Origin: Hydrogenophaga sp.
Lineage (GTDB): Bacteria; Pseudomonadota; Gammaproteobacteria; Burkholderiales; Burkholderiaceae_C
Length of the DNA: 49,271 nt
Direction of reading: 5' to 3'
NCBI RefSeq assembly: GCF_018780075.1
Contig: NZ_JADMKB010000040.1
Coordinates: forward strand, 1-49,271
In this document: piece after piece, positions 10,202 to 18,146 of the stretch
Layout: each line of letters starts with the position of its first letter
Numbering within the stretch: position 1 is the stretch's first letter
Notes under the pieces: generated by a model
Database searches by the model: none
Seen by the model: only the letters and a program-made list of their open reading frames with translations
What the model was told of the DNA's origin: nothing
Program-made: the position numbers and the translations under genes

Positions 10202-10567
10202 ATGTGCGAATTTTTCGTCAAGGCCGACCCCATCCAGTACGAGCAGCGCACGCGCACCGTGCGCATCCGCAACGTGCTCACCAGCATCCGGCTGGAGAAC
10301 ATGGCCTGGGACATCCTGGCCGAGATGGCGCTGGAGGAGGGCTGCACCACCAACGCGCTCATCGCCCAGTTTCACGACGAGATCTTTCTGCACCGGGGCG
10401 AGGTGCCCAATTTCGCCTCGTTCCTGCGCGTCACCTGCATGCGCTATCTGCACCGCAAGATGACCCGGGCCGAAAGCGCGCTCGCCGTCGACCCGCCCGC
10501 GGCGCACATCGGACCTGGCGCTGCCCTGCCCGCCCCCAAGCTGGTGGCCATGGGCGGGCGCAGCTGA
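10202..10567 (+). CDS. ribbon-helix-helix domain protein
   Basis: 121 residues from an ATG preceded by AGGAGAC. Residues 18-85 resemble the ribbon-helix-helix family that has a strand (TRTVRIRNVLTSIRLENM) followed by two helices (WDILAEMALEEGCTTNALIA and FASFLRVTCMRYLHRK). Such proteins are usually DNA-binding dimers. The C-terminal 35 residues are proline/alanine rich and probably disordered. Being inside a dehydrogenase operon it may be a local regulator, although this subfamily is also often found beside exported redox enzymes without a known role. Confidence 0.75.
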   Translation: MCEFFVKADPIQYEQRTRTVRIRNVLTSIRLENMAWDILAEMALEEGCTTNALIAQFHDEIFLHRGEVPNFASFLRVTCMRYLHRKMTRAESALAVDPPAAHIGPGAALPAPKLVAMGGRS

Positions 10568-10655
10568 ACCACGTCCTCCGTTCACTGGCCGTCCCGGTGT
10601 GGACCTGCCGGCCACCACCCGCCCCGACAGGGGCAACCACCCGAGGAGACAGAAG

Positions 10656-11933
10656 ATGAAGAAGACGATGAAGCTGTGGGCACTGGGCGCCGTCGCGGCG
10701 GCCGTGGCCCTGGGCGCGCAGGCGCAGCAGAACATTGAAAAGCTGAAGCAGATGAAGGTGGCCACCACCGACCTCAACATTCCCGTGGTTCCGCAAACCG
10801 GCAAGAACGCCGACGCCATCCGCGCCAACCTCAAGCGCGTCAAGCTGCCGCCGGGCTTCAGCATCGACCTGTTCGCCATCGTCCCCGACGCGCGCCACAT
10901 GGCGGTCGCGCCCAGCACCAACATGCTGTTCGTCGGCACCCGCAAGACCACCGTCTGGGCCGTGACCGACCGCAACAGCGACGGCGTGGCCGACGAGGTC
11001 AAGAGCTTCGCCCCGAGCCTGAAGTTCACCAACCCCAACGGCGTGTGCTGGACCAAGGACGGCTTCCTGATCGTGGCCGAACACAACCGCGTGCTCAACT
11101 TCCCCGCCGCCGAGTTCTTCTACGAAGGACCGGACGTGGCCGTGATCGAGGTGGTGGGCCAGGGCAAGCTGGTCCCGCCCGAAGAAGAGAGCTACAACCA
11201 CGGCGCCCGCACCTGCCGCGTGGCCGACGACGGCATGCTGCACATCACCCTGGGCCAGCCGCACAACGTGCAGCCCAAAGACAAGGTGGCGCTCTACGAG
11301 CAGCTGGGCATTGGCGGCATGGTCAAGATGAACGCCTTCGACGGTTCCAAGCGCGAGGTTGTCGCGCGTGGTGTGCGCAACTCGGTCGGCATGGACATCA
11401 ACCCGAAAGACAAATCGGTCTGGTTCACCGACAACCAGACCGACGGCATGGGTGACGACATCCCGCCGGGCGAGCTCAACCGCGTGTCGAAGCTGGGCGA
11501 GCACTTTGGCTACCCGTTCATCCATGGCAACAACGTGCCCATCGCCGGCACCGCCGCCGCGCCCGACCTCAAGGACATGAAGCCACCAGCGCAATGGACC
11601 AAGCCGCAGGTCGAGTTCCCCGCCCACCAGGCGCAGCTCGGCATGACCTTCTACAACGGCAAGCAGTTCCCGGCCAAGTACCAGGGCGGCGCGTTCGTGG
11701 CGGCGCACGGTTCCTGGAACCGCTCCAAGGCCACCGGCGGTCTGATCAACTACGTCTCGATGAAGGCCGATGGCAGCGCCGACAAGAGCGAGGTCTTCGC
11801 CGAAGGCTTCCTCGATCCCGACACCGGCCTGTACCGCGGTCGCCCGGTGGACGTGGCGGTCATGAAAGACGGCTCGCTGCTCATCAGCGACGACTTCGCC
11901 GGCGCCATCTATCGCGTCACGTACGCGCCGTGA
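10656..11933 (+). CDS. sorbosone/glucose dehydrogenase-like exported beta-propeller
   Basis: 425 residues from an ATG with a strong GAGGAGAC. A Sec signal peptide (MKKTMKLWALGAVAAAVALG, cleaved after AQA) is followed by a six-bladed propeller of the L-sorbosone/PQQ glucose dehydrogenase fold. Landmarks include KRVKLPPGFSIDLFA, NPNGVCWTKDGFLIVAEHNR, VARGVRNSVGMDINPKD, VWFTDNQTDGMGDDIPPGEL, and the C-terminal FAEGFLDPDTGLYRGRPVD and LLISDDFAGAIYRV. The family commonly uses PQQ, but cofactor and substrate are not proven here. It overlaps or abuts the cytochrome c gene, the likely electron acceptor. Confidence 0.87.
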   Translation: MKKTMKLWALGAVAAAVALGAQAQQNIEKLKQMKVATTDLNIPVVPQTGKNADAIRANLKRVKLPPGFSIDLFAIVPDARHMAVAPSTNMLFVGTRKTTVWAVTDRNSDGVADEVKSFAPSLKFTNPNGVCWTKDGFLIVAEHNRVLNFPAAEFFYEGPDVAVIEVVGQGKLVPPEEESYNHGARTCRVADDGMLHITLGQPHNVQPKDKVALYEQLGIGGMVKMNAFDGSKREVVARGVRNSVGMDINPKDKSVWFTDNQTDGMGDDIPPGELNRVSKLGEHFGYPFIHGNNVPIAGTAAAPDLKDMKPPAQWTKPQVEFPAHQAQLGMTFYNGKQFPAKYQGGAFVAAHGSWNRSKATGGLINYVSMKADGSADKSEVFAEGFLDPDTGLYRGRPVDVAVMKDGSLLISDDFAGAIYRVTYAP

Positions 11934-11938
11934 AGGGC

Positions 11939-12286
11939 ATGCGCCTCACACGCGTCGCGAGGGCGCAGGGTGCGCCCCTCCTGCTGGCCGGGCTGCTGGG
12001 CCTGGCCGGTGGGGTGGGCGCCCAGGAGCCCGGGCAGGTCAAGGCCCCGGTGAAAACCGGGCTCTGCGTGACCTGCCACGGCGCCCTGGGCATGGGTGCC
12101 ACGCCCGACACGCCCCACATCGCCGCCCAGCCGCAGATCTACCTGGTGGCGCAGCTCAAGGCGTTTCGCAGCGGCGAGCGCAAGCACGCGGTCATGAACG
12201 TGATCGCCCGGCCGCTGACCGACACCGAGATCACCGAGCTGGCCGACTGGTACAGCAGCGTGCGCATCGAGGTGCGCGCGCCCTGA
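11939..12286 (+). CDS. exported class I cytochrome c
   Basis: 115 residues from the ATG; an alternative GTG start at 11930 would overlap the stop codon of the dehydrogenase gene as GTGA. A signal peptide (about residues 1-28, leucine/glycine rich, ending VGAQE) precedes the heme site CVTCH, and the distal methionine is likely in HAVMNVIARPLTDTEITELA. The arrangement and C-terminus are those of small c4/c5-like cytochromes. The direct coupling to the beta-propeller dehydrogenase suggests that it passes electrons from that enzyme to the respiratory chain. Confidence 0.88.
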   Translation: MRLTRVARAQGAPLLLAGLLGLAGGVGAQEPGQVKAPVKTGLCVTCHGALGMGATPDTPHIAAQPQIYLVAQLKAFRSGERKHAVMNVIARPLTDTEITELADWYSSVRIEVRAP

Positions 12287-12328
12287 ACGACCGCTTTTCC
12301 TTTTGTTCAACCTTCTCCCACCCCAACG

Positions 12329-12865
12329 ATGAGTTTCACCACAGAACAACACCCGGGCGTCGTGGGCGACGCGCCCGCCGCCACCCAGGGCTTTGTGCTC
12401 AACCACAGCATGCTGCGCGTGAAAGACCCGGCCGTCTCGCTCGCCTTCTACACGCGCGTCATGGGCATGAAGCTGCTGCGCAAGCTCGACTTCCCCGAGA
12501 TGAGGTTTTCGCTGTACTTCCTGCACCGCCCGGTGGACGGCGAGCAGCCGCCCGAGGACGCGGGCGAGCGCACCGCCTGGACGTTTGCGCAGCGCGGCAT
12601 CCTGGAGCTCACCCACAACTGGGGCACGGAGGCCGACCCCGATTTCAGGTACCACGACGGCAACGCCCAGCCCCAAGGGTTCGGCCACATCTGCTTCTCG
12701 GTGCCGAACCTCGACACCGCCGTGGCCTGGTTCGACGAGAACGGCCTCACCTACGTCAAGCGCCCCGAGCAGGGCAAGATGAAAGACGTGGCCTTCATCA
12801 AGGACCCCGACGGCTACTGGATCGAGATCGTCGAGCCCGCGCGCCTCAAAGCCCTCGGCCGTTGA
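12329..12865 (+). CDS. gloA: lactoylglutathione lyase (glyoxalase I)
   Basis: 178 residues, the longer eukaryote-like form of glyoxalase I that converts the hemithioacetal of methylglyoxal and glutathione to lactoylglutathione. The fold starts at VLNHSMLRVKDPAVSLAFYT. The metal ligands are visible in GILELTHNWG (Glu), PQGFGHICFSVPN (His) and YWIEIVEP (Glu). The length and insertions suggest the zinc-type enzyme. It follows the cytochrome gene by 42 bp but is probably an independent detoxification gene. Confidence 0.94.
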   Translation: MSFTTEQHPGVVGDAPAATQGFVLNHSMLRVKDPAVSLAFYTRVMGMKLLRKLDFPEMRFSLYFLHRPVDGEQPPEDAGERTAWTFAQRGILELTHNWGTEADPDFRYHDGNAQPQGFGHICFSVPNLDTAVAWFDENGLTYVKRPEQGKMKDVAFIKDPDGYWIEIVEPARLKALGR

Positions 12866-13089
12866 GGGGTCTTTCCCCGGGGCTGGGCTGACCGCCCGAA
12901 TGGACCAGCCGTCGGGCCGTTGTTGTCGCCTTTGCGTGGGCGGACATTTCACACAATGCGTGGACGGACCGCGCTCCCGCGGCGGCGAGCGTCTCAAGTC
13001 TGGATGCATGCACCGATATGCGAGGGACGTTCGCGGCGCGGATGTCGGGCCACCCCCGTTCTTTCCCACCAGCCCTCGCAGGAATTGCC

Positions 13090-13579
13090 ATGACATTCAC
13101 GAAATCCTTTCTGAGGATCGCCGCCGTGGTGATCGGTGCCACCCAGGCCCACGCCGCCGACCCCAAGGCCACCTCGCCGAACTCGACGACCACCTGGCCA
13201 AGATCGGTGCGTCGCGCGTGGAGGGTGTGGACAAGGTGGCCGACAAGGAAGTGCCGGTCATCTACTTCGGACAGCGCAAGATCAACAACAACTTCAATGT
13301 GGTCGATGGCATCCGCCAAAACCACCAGGCCACCGCCACGGTCTTTGTGAAGGCCGGCGACGAGTTCGTGCGCGTGAGCACCAACGTGCTGACCCCCGAA
13401 GGCAAGCGCGGCATCGCACCCAGCTGGCCCGCAACGCCGCCTACGACGCCGTCACCAAAGGCCAGCAGTTCTGCGGCCCCATCGACGTGCTGGGCACGGC
13501 CTTCGACGCCTGCTACAACCCGATCAAGGACGGTTCGGGCAAGACCATCGGGGTGAGCTACATCGGTCACAAGAAGTGA
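13090..13579 (+). pseudogene. Cache-type sensory protein with two frameshifts
   Basis: The intact ancestor would be an exported protein of about 160 residues: signal peptide MTFTKSFLRIAAVVIGATQA in one frame, a central sensor part (AKIGASRVEGVDKVADKEVP, VIYFGQRKINNNFNVVDGIR, ATATVFVKAGDEFVRVSTNV) in the second, and the C-terminus ([40 protein letters not shown]) in the third. Each break is repaired by adding one base, near 13169 (AAGGCC|ACCTC) and near 13417 (GGCATCG|CACC). This resembles the single-Cache proteins and receptor domains of Comamonadaceae. Two independent one-base losses point to gene decay, though base-calling errors in GC-rich sequence remain possible. The chemoreceptor remnant follows 13 bp later. 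Confidence 0.75.
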
Positions 13580-13592
13580 TCGGAAGCGCCCC

Positions 13593-14318
13593 ATGAAACC
13601 CAACCGCCGATCTGGTCGCTGGCTGGACCGCCTGCCGGTGGGCCGCCAGCTGTTCGTGGCCTTCACCGCCATGCTCGTGTTGACCGCTGCCCTGGGCGCC
13701 ACGGCGCTGGTCGGCCTGCGCAGCGTGGACGGCGAGGCTGTCCTGCTGTCCGCCAAATGGCTCAAAGGCGTGGGCAACCTCTCGGACGTGGTGGGTCGCG
13801 TGGTCGAGACCATGAAGGGCATCAACGAGAGCAGCCGCAAGATCAGCGACATCATCGGCGTGATCGACGCCATCGCCTTCCAGACCAACATCCTCGCGCT
13901 CAACGCGGCGGTGGAGGCGGCGCGGGCCGGCGAGCAGGGCCGTGGTTTCGCGGTGGTGGCGGCCGAGGTGCGCAACCTCGCGCAGCGCAGCGCCGAGGCC
14001 GCCAAGGAGATCAAGGTGCTCATCGGTGCCAGCGTGGACCGCGTCGAGCAGGGATCGGCCCTGGTCGATCAGGCCGGCGTCACCATGCACGAGGTGGTGA
14101 CCTCGATCCGCCGCGTGAGCGACATCGTGAGCGAGATCAGCGCCGCCAGTTCGCAGCAGAGCGCCGGCGTGGCGCAGGTGGGGCAGGCCATCACCCGCAT
14201 GGACCAGGGCACCCAGCAGAACGCGGCGCTGGTCGAACAAAGCGCCGCCGCCGACAGCCTGAAGCAGCAGGCCGAGCAGCTGGTGGCCGCGGTGGCGGTG
14301 TTCAAAACAGGGCATTGA
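13593..14318 (+). pseudogene. methyl-accepting chemotaxis protein with the middle deleted
   Basis: 241 residues instead of the usual 500 or more. Residues 1-60 are a normal receptor start (cytoplasmic arm, TM1 at about 20-42, then the beginning of the periplasmic bundle, [13 protein letters not shown]). From residue 64 the sequence is already the cytoplasmic signalling domain ([20 protein letters not shown]), with the hairpin tip [20 protein letters not shown] and [20 protein letters not shown]. The remaining periplasmic domain, TM2 and HAMP domain are missing in frame. With only TM1 left, the signalling domain would be placed in the periplasm, so the product should be non-functional. Confidence 0.8.
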
Positions 14319-14323
14319 AGCGA

Positions 14324-14362
14324 CCCCCCCCCGCCGCGCGTCGCGCGGGACCCGGCGGGGTT
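14324..14362 (-). repeat. dispersed intergenic repeat, partial copy 5
   Basis: CCCCCCCGCCGCGCGTCGCG followed by CGGGACCCGGCGGGG directly after the receptor remnant stop codon. It is the terminal part of the repeat family only. Confidence 0.5.
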
Positions 14363-14392
14363 GCGTCGGCGAATCCGCGAGAGTTGCACCGA

Positions 14393-14424
14393 GCCGCCCG
14401 CGCCCCTCACCGGGCGCGGGCGGC
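14393..14424 (+). terminator. strong GC hairpin upstream of the DUF3348 operon
   Basis: GCCGCCCGCGCCC-CTCACC-GGGCGCGGGCGGC is a perfect 13-bp stem with a 6-base loop, followed by TTCACTTCG rather than a T run. It could end transcription from the receptor gene. It lies in a 354-bp gene-free region. Confidence 0.5.
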
Positions 14425-14467
14425 TTCACTTCGTGTGTGGGACATGGGCCCGCCTTGTGCAGGCGAT

Positions 14468-14494
14468 TTGTTACAAATGGCCGCCCAGTAAAAT
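14468..14494 (+). promoter_or_regulatory. possible promoter of the DUF3348-DUF802 operon
   Basis: TTGTTA (14468) and TAAAAT (14489) are separated by 15 bp, shorter than the ideal 17, within the only A/T-rich patch of the 354-bp gap. If real, it gives a GC-rich leader of about 170 nt before the first start codon, in which I see potential pairing but no RNA family I recognise. Confidence 0.35.
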
Positions 14495-14672
14495 CCGACC
14501 TCGCCCCTGGGGCGGCTGTGCCGGAGTGACCTCACCCGGCCAACCGCCTCCACCGCCCTGGTGAACGCACCGGGGCCGGTGCGAGGGGCGCCCGACGTGC
14601 CCTGGCGCGTCAATACCGCCCTCCGGGCACCCGCCGTCCGCTGCCAGCCCCGCTGCGCGGCCGCCCCATCTG

Positions 14673-15404
14673 ATGCCATTCGAAGGCAGCGCCCCCGTGG
14701 CGCGAAGGACCGTTTTCTTGCGCAGCAACTTCAACCGCCCGGCCCTGGTGCGACAGCTCGCGGGCTTTCTGCCCGAGGGCGCGCACGCCTTGGCCGACGC
14801 GTCCCGGCAAGACCTGGCCGAGCGCCTCGGCCAGTGGCTGAATGTGGCCGACGCCATCACGCTGAGCTCGGCGCACCCGTCCATCGCGGCGTTGGGGGCG
14901 CGGGCGGCCCAGCCTCCCACGCGCGCGCCCGCCGCCGAGGCGCTGCCGGCCGAGCTGGAGCGTGTGCGCGCCACGCTGACCCGCTCCATCACCGCGCGCG
15001 ACCCCAAACACCGCCCCGACCCGAACGACCTCGACACCGAGTTCGCCCTGTTCCACCAGCGCCATCAGGACCAGCAGCGCCGCATGGAGATGAGCGTGGA
15101 CGCGCTGCGCGAACACGTGCGCCAGACCCTGGCCAAAGGCGCGCCGCGCCTGGCCCAGCTCGCCGCGCTCGACGCCGTGATGGACCAGATGCTCGGCGGG
15201 CGCGAGCAGCGCCTGCTCGCCGGCCTGCCCGCCCACCTCAAGGCGCGCTTCAAGGCCCTGCGCCAGGCCGCCGCCGCATCCGACACCCCCGACGACCTGC
15301 GCTGGCTGCAGGGCTTCGAAGCCGAGCTGGAGCAGACCCTGCTCGCCGAGCTGGAGCACCGCCTGCAGCCGGTGGTCGGGCTGATTGAATCGCTGGACGC
15401 ATGA
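14673..15404 (+). CDS. DUF3348 family protein
   Basis: 243 residues, no signal peptide or membrane segment, so cytoplasmic. It begins MPFEGSAPVARRTVFLRSNF and is mostly helical and charged; the middle (about 100-150) has a heptad-like region, FALFHQRHQDQQRRMEMSVD, and the C-terminus (LQGFEAELEQTLLAELEHRL, then PVVGLIESLDA) is also helical. The family is known mainly from Burkholderiales and has no assigned function. It is the first gene of a four-gene operon with the channel-like DUF802 protein, the OmpA/MotB-like protein and the DUF2894 protein, so a regulatory or assembly role for that complex is inferred. Confidence 0.85.
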   Translation: MPFEGSAPVARRTVFLRSNFNRPALVRQLAGFLPEGAHALADASRQDLAERLGQWLNVADAITLSSAHPSIAALGARAAQPPTRAPAAEALPAELERVRATLTRSITARDPKHRPDPNDLDTEFALFHQRHQDQQRRMEMSVDALREHVRQTLAKGAPRLAQLAALDAVMDQMLGGREQRLLAGLPAHLKARFKALRQAAAASDTPDDLRWLQGFEAELEQTLLAELEHRLQPVVGLIESLDA

Positions 15405-15461
15405 ACCGCGTGACCCCCTCACCCCTGATGCGAACGGCCAACGCCCATCGAATCTGAGCCT

Positions 15462-18146
15462 TTGAACACACAAGCCATGCCTTCCTCCTCCTTCTCCAGC
15501 CGCGCCCTGCTCATCGGCGCCTTCCTGCTCGGCCTGTTCGCCATCGCCTGGGTCGGCGTGGGCTTCGTCGGCAGCGGCAGCTGGCTCGCCCTGGGTATGA
15601 CGGTGGCCATCGCTGCCGCCTACCTGCTGGGCGCGCAAGAAATCCGCCGCTTCCGCAGCGCCAGCACCGGCCTGGCCCAGGCGCTCACCCACATCCCGCA
15701 ACCCCTCGGCAGCCTGGCCGACTGGCTCGCCCGCGTGCCCGTGCCGCTGCAGAACGCCGTGCGCCAGCGCGTCGAGAGCGGGCGCGGCGCGCTGCCCGGC
15801 CTGGCGCTCACGCCCTACCTGATCGGCCTGCTGGTGATGCTGGGCATGCTCGGCACCTTCCTCGGCATGGTGGTCACTTTCAAGGGCGCGGTGTTCGCGC
15901 TCGAAGGCTCGGCCGATCTGGGCGCCATCCGCGGCGCGCTGGCCGCGCCCATCAAGGGCCTCGGCATTTCCTTTGGCACCTCGGTGGCCGGTGTGGCCAG
16001 CTCGGCCATGCTGGGCCTCATGTCGGCCATCGCCCGCCGCGAGCGCATGGACGTGGCCCGCGCGCTGGAGCAACACACCGCCGGCGCGCTGCGCCCCTTC
16101 ACGGCCGCCTTCATTGCCGCAGAGCACCGCGACCAGACCTTCGCCGCCTTGCAACGCCAGGCCGACGCGCTGCCCCAGGTCGTCACCCAGCTGCAGGCGC
16201 TCATGGAGCAGGTGGAGCGCCGCCACCAGCAATTGGACGAACAGCTCACCGCGCGGCAGGACCAGTTCCATCGCGAAGCCGCCGCCTCGTACACCGACCT
16301 CGGTCATTCGGTGGCGCAGGCGCTGAACGAGAGCTTGTCGTCCAGCGCCCGCGTGGCCAGCGACAGCATCAAGCCCGTGGTGGAAAACGCCATGGCCGCC
16401 ATCGCGCAAGAGTCCACCCGCCTGCACGAGCGCGTGAGCGCGGCGGTGCAGACGCAACTGACCGGCCTGTCCACCCAGTTCGCCACCACCACCGGCAGCG
16501 TGGCCGAAGGCTGGCAGTCCGCGCTGCAGCACCACGCCCGCACCAGCGAGCAACTGGTCAGCGGCCTGGGCCAGGCGCTCGACCGGTTCAACACCAGCTT
16601 CGAAGCCCGCGCCGCCCAGCTGCTGTCCAACGTGCAACAGGCCACGGCGCAGCAGCACAGCGAGCAGGCCCAGGCCGAAGCGCAGAAGCAGGCCGCGTGG
16701 ACCACCGCGCTGCAAGGCATGGCCAGCAGCCTGCAGGCCGAGTGGCAGCAGGTGGGCGCCCACCACCTCGCGCAGCAGCAGGCCGTGTGCCAGACGCTGG
16801 AGCACACCGCCAGCGCCATCCAGCACAGCGCCAGCGAGCAGGCCACGCGCAGCATGGACAGCGTGGCCCGCCTGCTGGCGCAGAGCGAAGCGTTGGTGTT
16901 GGCGCGCACCGAATCCGAAGCGTTGTGGACGCAACAACACGGCCAGCGCATGGACCAACTGGCCGCGCTCTGGCGCAGCGAACTCAGCGCCTTGCGCGCA
17001 GAAGAAAGCACGCACCTGCAGACCCTGCGCAGCGACGAGGCCGCCCGCGGCCAGGCCGCCGCCGAGCGGTTCGCCAGCCTGCAAACCGAGCTGGCCACGC
17101 AGCTGCAGACCCTGCGCGCCGAAGAAACCAGCCGCCAGCAAGCCACCGTCGAACAGGCCGCCGCGATGCACCGCGACATCAGCAGCCAGTTGCAGGCACT
17201 GCGCGGCGAAGAAGCCACGCACCTGCAAGCCTTGCGCAGCGAAGAGGCCGCCCGCGGCCAGGCCTCCGTGGACCGACTCGCCAGCCTGCAAGCCGAGTTG
17301 GCCACCCAGCTGCAAACCCTGCGGGCCGAAGAAGCCAGCCGCCAGCAGGCCGCCGCCGAGCAGCTTGCCTCGCTGAACCACGACATCACCACCCAGCTGC
17401 AAGCGCTGCGCAGCGAAGAAGCCAGCCACCTGCAAACCCTGCGCAACGACGAGGCCGCGCGCGGCCAGGCCGCGGTGCAGCGCCTGGGCGAGCTGCAGGC
17501 CGCCGTCACCGAACACCTGGCCACGCTCGGCACCTCGCTCGAAGCGCCCATGTCGCGCCTGCTCGACACCGCGTCCGAAGCGCCCCGGGCCGCGGCCGAA
17601 GTCATTGCCCAGCTGCGCGGCGAAATGAGCCGCCTCACCGAGCGCGACAACCTCGCGTTGCAAGAGCGCACCGAGCTGGTGGCCCACATCAGCAGCCTGC
17701 TGCAGAACGTGCAGCAGACCACCGGCGAGCAGCGCGCCGCCATCGAATCGCTGGTCGCGTCCGCCACCACCGTGCTCAACCAGACCGGCGCGCAGTTCGC
17801 GCAGACCCTGGGCGCGCAGGCCGGCCGGGCCGACGAGCAGACCGCACAACTTGCCACCAGCACCGCCGAACTCGCCGCGCTGGGCGAGGCCTTCCAGCAG
17901 GGCGTGCTGCTGTTCAGCAGCACCAACGAGAAGCTGGTGGACGGCCTGCAGCGCGTGGAAGGCGCCATCGGCCAGCACATGGCGCGCAGCGACGAACAGC
18001 TCGCCTACTACGTGGCGCAGGCGCGCGAGGTGATCGACCTCAGCATCAGTGCGCAGCAAGGCATCGTGGAAGACATGCGCCTGCTGCGCACCGCCAAGCC
18101 CGCCGCCGCCAAAGCCGCCGCGCCCGCTGCGCAGGGAGCCGCTTGA
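15462..18146 (+). CDS. DUF802 protein: MotA/TolQ/ZorA-like channel subunit with a giant coiled-coil tail
   Basis: 894 residues from TTG 15462 (weak GAG upstream; ATG 15477 is an alternative). Four membrane segments lie at about 14-36, 40-58, 118-140 and 166-190. The third and fourth carry the signature of ExbB/TolQ/MotA proteins: GLLVMLGMLGTFLGMVVTF and then GISFGTSVAGVASSAMLGLM. About 650 residues of glutamine, alanine and serine-rich coiled coil follow (200-850), including a 69-residue tandem repeat at 511-688, and then a conserved C-terminal piece (FQQGVLLFSSTNEKLVDGLQ, AYYVAQAREVIDLSISAQQG). The layout, a four-helix channel plus a long cytoplasmic tail, parallels ZorA of Zorya defence. 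The gene ends one base into the start codon of the MotB-like gene. Function unproven. Confidence 0.85.
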   Translation: MNTQAMPSSSFSSRALLIGAFLLGLFAIAWVGVGFVGSGSWLALGMTVAIAAAYLLGAQEIRRFRSASTGLAQALTHIPQPLGSLADWLARVPVPLQNAVRQRVESGRGALPGLALTPYLIGLLVMLGMLGTFLGMVVTFKGAVFALEGSADLGAIRGALAAPIKGLGISFGTSVAGVASSAMLGLMSAIARRERMDVARALEQHTAGALRPFTAAFIAAEHRDQTFAALQRQADALPQVVTQLQALMEQVERRHQQLDEQLTARQDQFHREAAASYTDLGHSVAQALNESLSSSARVASDSIKPVVENAMAAIAQESTRLHERVSAAVQTQLTGLSTQFATTTGSVAEGWQSALQHHARTSEQLVSGLGQALDRFNTSFEARAAQLLSNVQQATAQQHSEQAQAEAQKQAAWTTALQGMASSLQAEWQQVGAHHLAQQQAVCQTLEHTASAIQHSASEQATRSMDSVARLLAQSEALVLARTESEALWTQQHGQRMDQLAALWRSELSALRAEESTHLQTLRSDEAARGQAAAERFASLQTELATQLQTLRAEETSRQQATVEQAAAMHRDISSQLQALRGEEATHLQALRSEEAARGQASVDRLASLQAELATQLQTLRAEEASRQQAAAEQLASLNHDITTQLQALRSEEASHLQTLRNDEAARGQAAVQRLGELQAAVTEHLATLGTSLEAPMSRLLDTASEAPRAAAEVIAQLRGEMSRLTERDNLALQERTELVAHISSLLQNVQQTTGEQRAAIESLVASATTVLNQTGAQFAQTLGAQAGRADEQTAQLATSTAELAALGEAFQQGVLLFSSTNEKLVDGLQRVEGAIGQHMARSDEQLAYYVAQAREVIDLSISAQQGIVEDMRLLRTAKPAAAKAAAPAAQGAA
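16992..17525 (+). repeat. 207-bp in-frame tandem repeat within the DUF802 gene
   Basis: Two full 207-bp units (16992-17198, 17199-17405) and a partial third (17406-17525). Each encodes 69 residues built as LRxEExxHLQxLRxDEAARG, then QAxxxRxASLQxELATQLQT, then LRAEExSRQQ and a variable end. All units are in frame, so recombination between them would lengthen or shorten the coiled-coil tail without breaking the protein. Confidence 0.9.

Noticed and set aside
8426..11098. An 890-codon minus-strand open frame opposite the GMC and sorbosone dehydrogenase genes
   Set aside because: Shadow of well-recognised plus-strand genes; no start context or known domain.
14610..18059. An 1149-codon minus-strand open frame opposite the DUF802 gene
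   Set aside because: Low-complexity leucine/glycine/glutamine text that mirrors the repetitive coiled-coil codons on the plus strand; the plus-strand gene has membrane signatures and family features.
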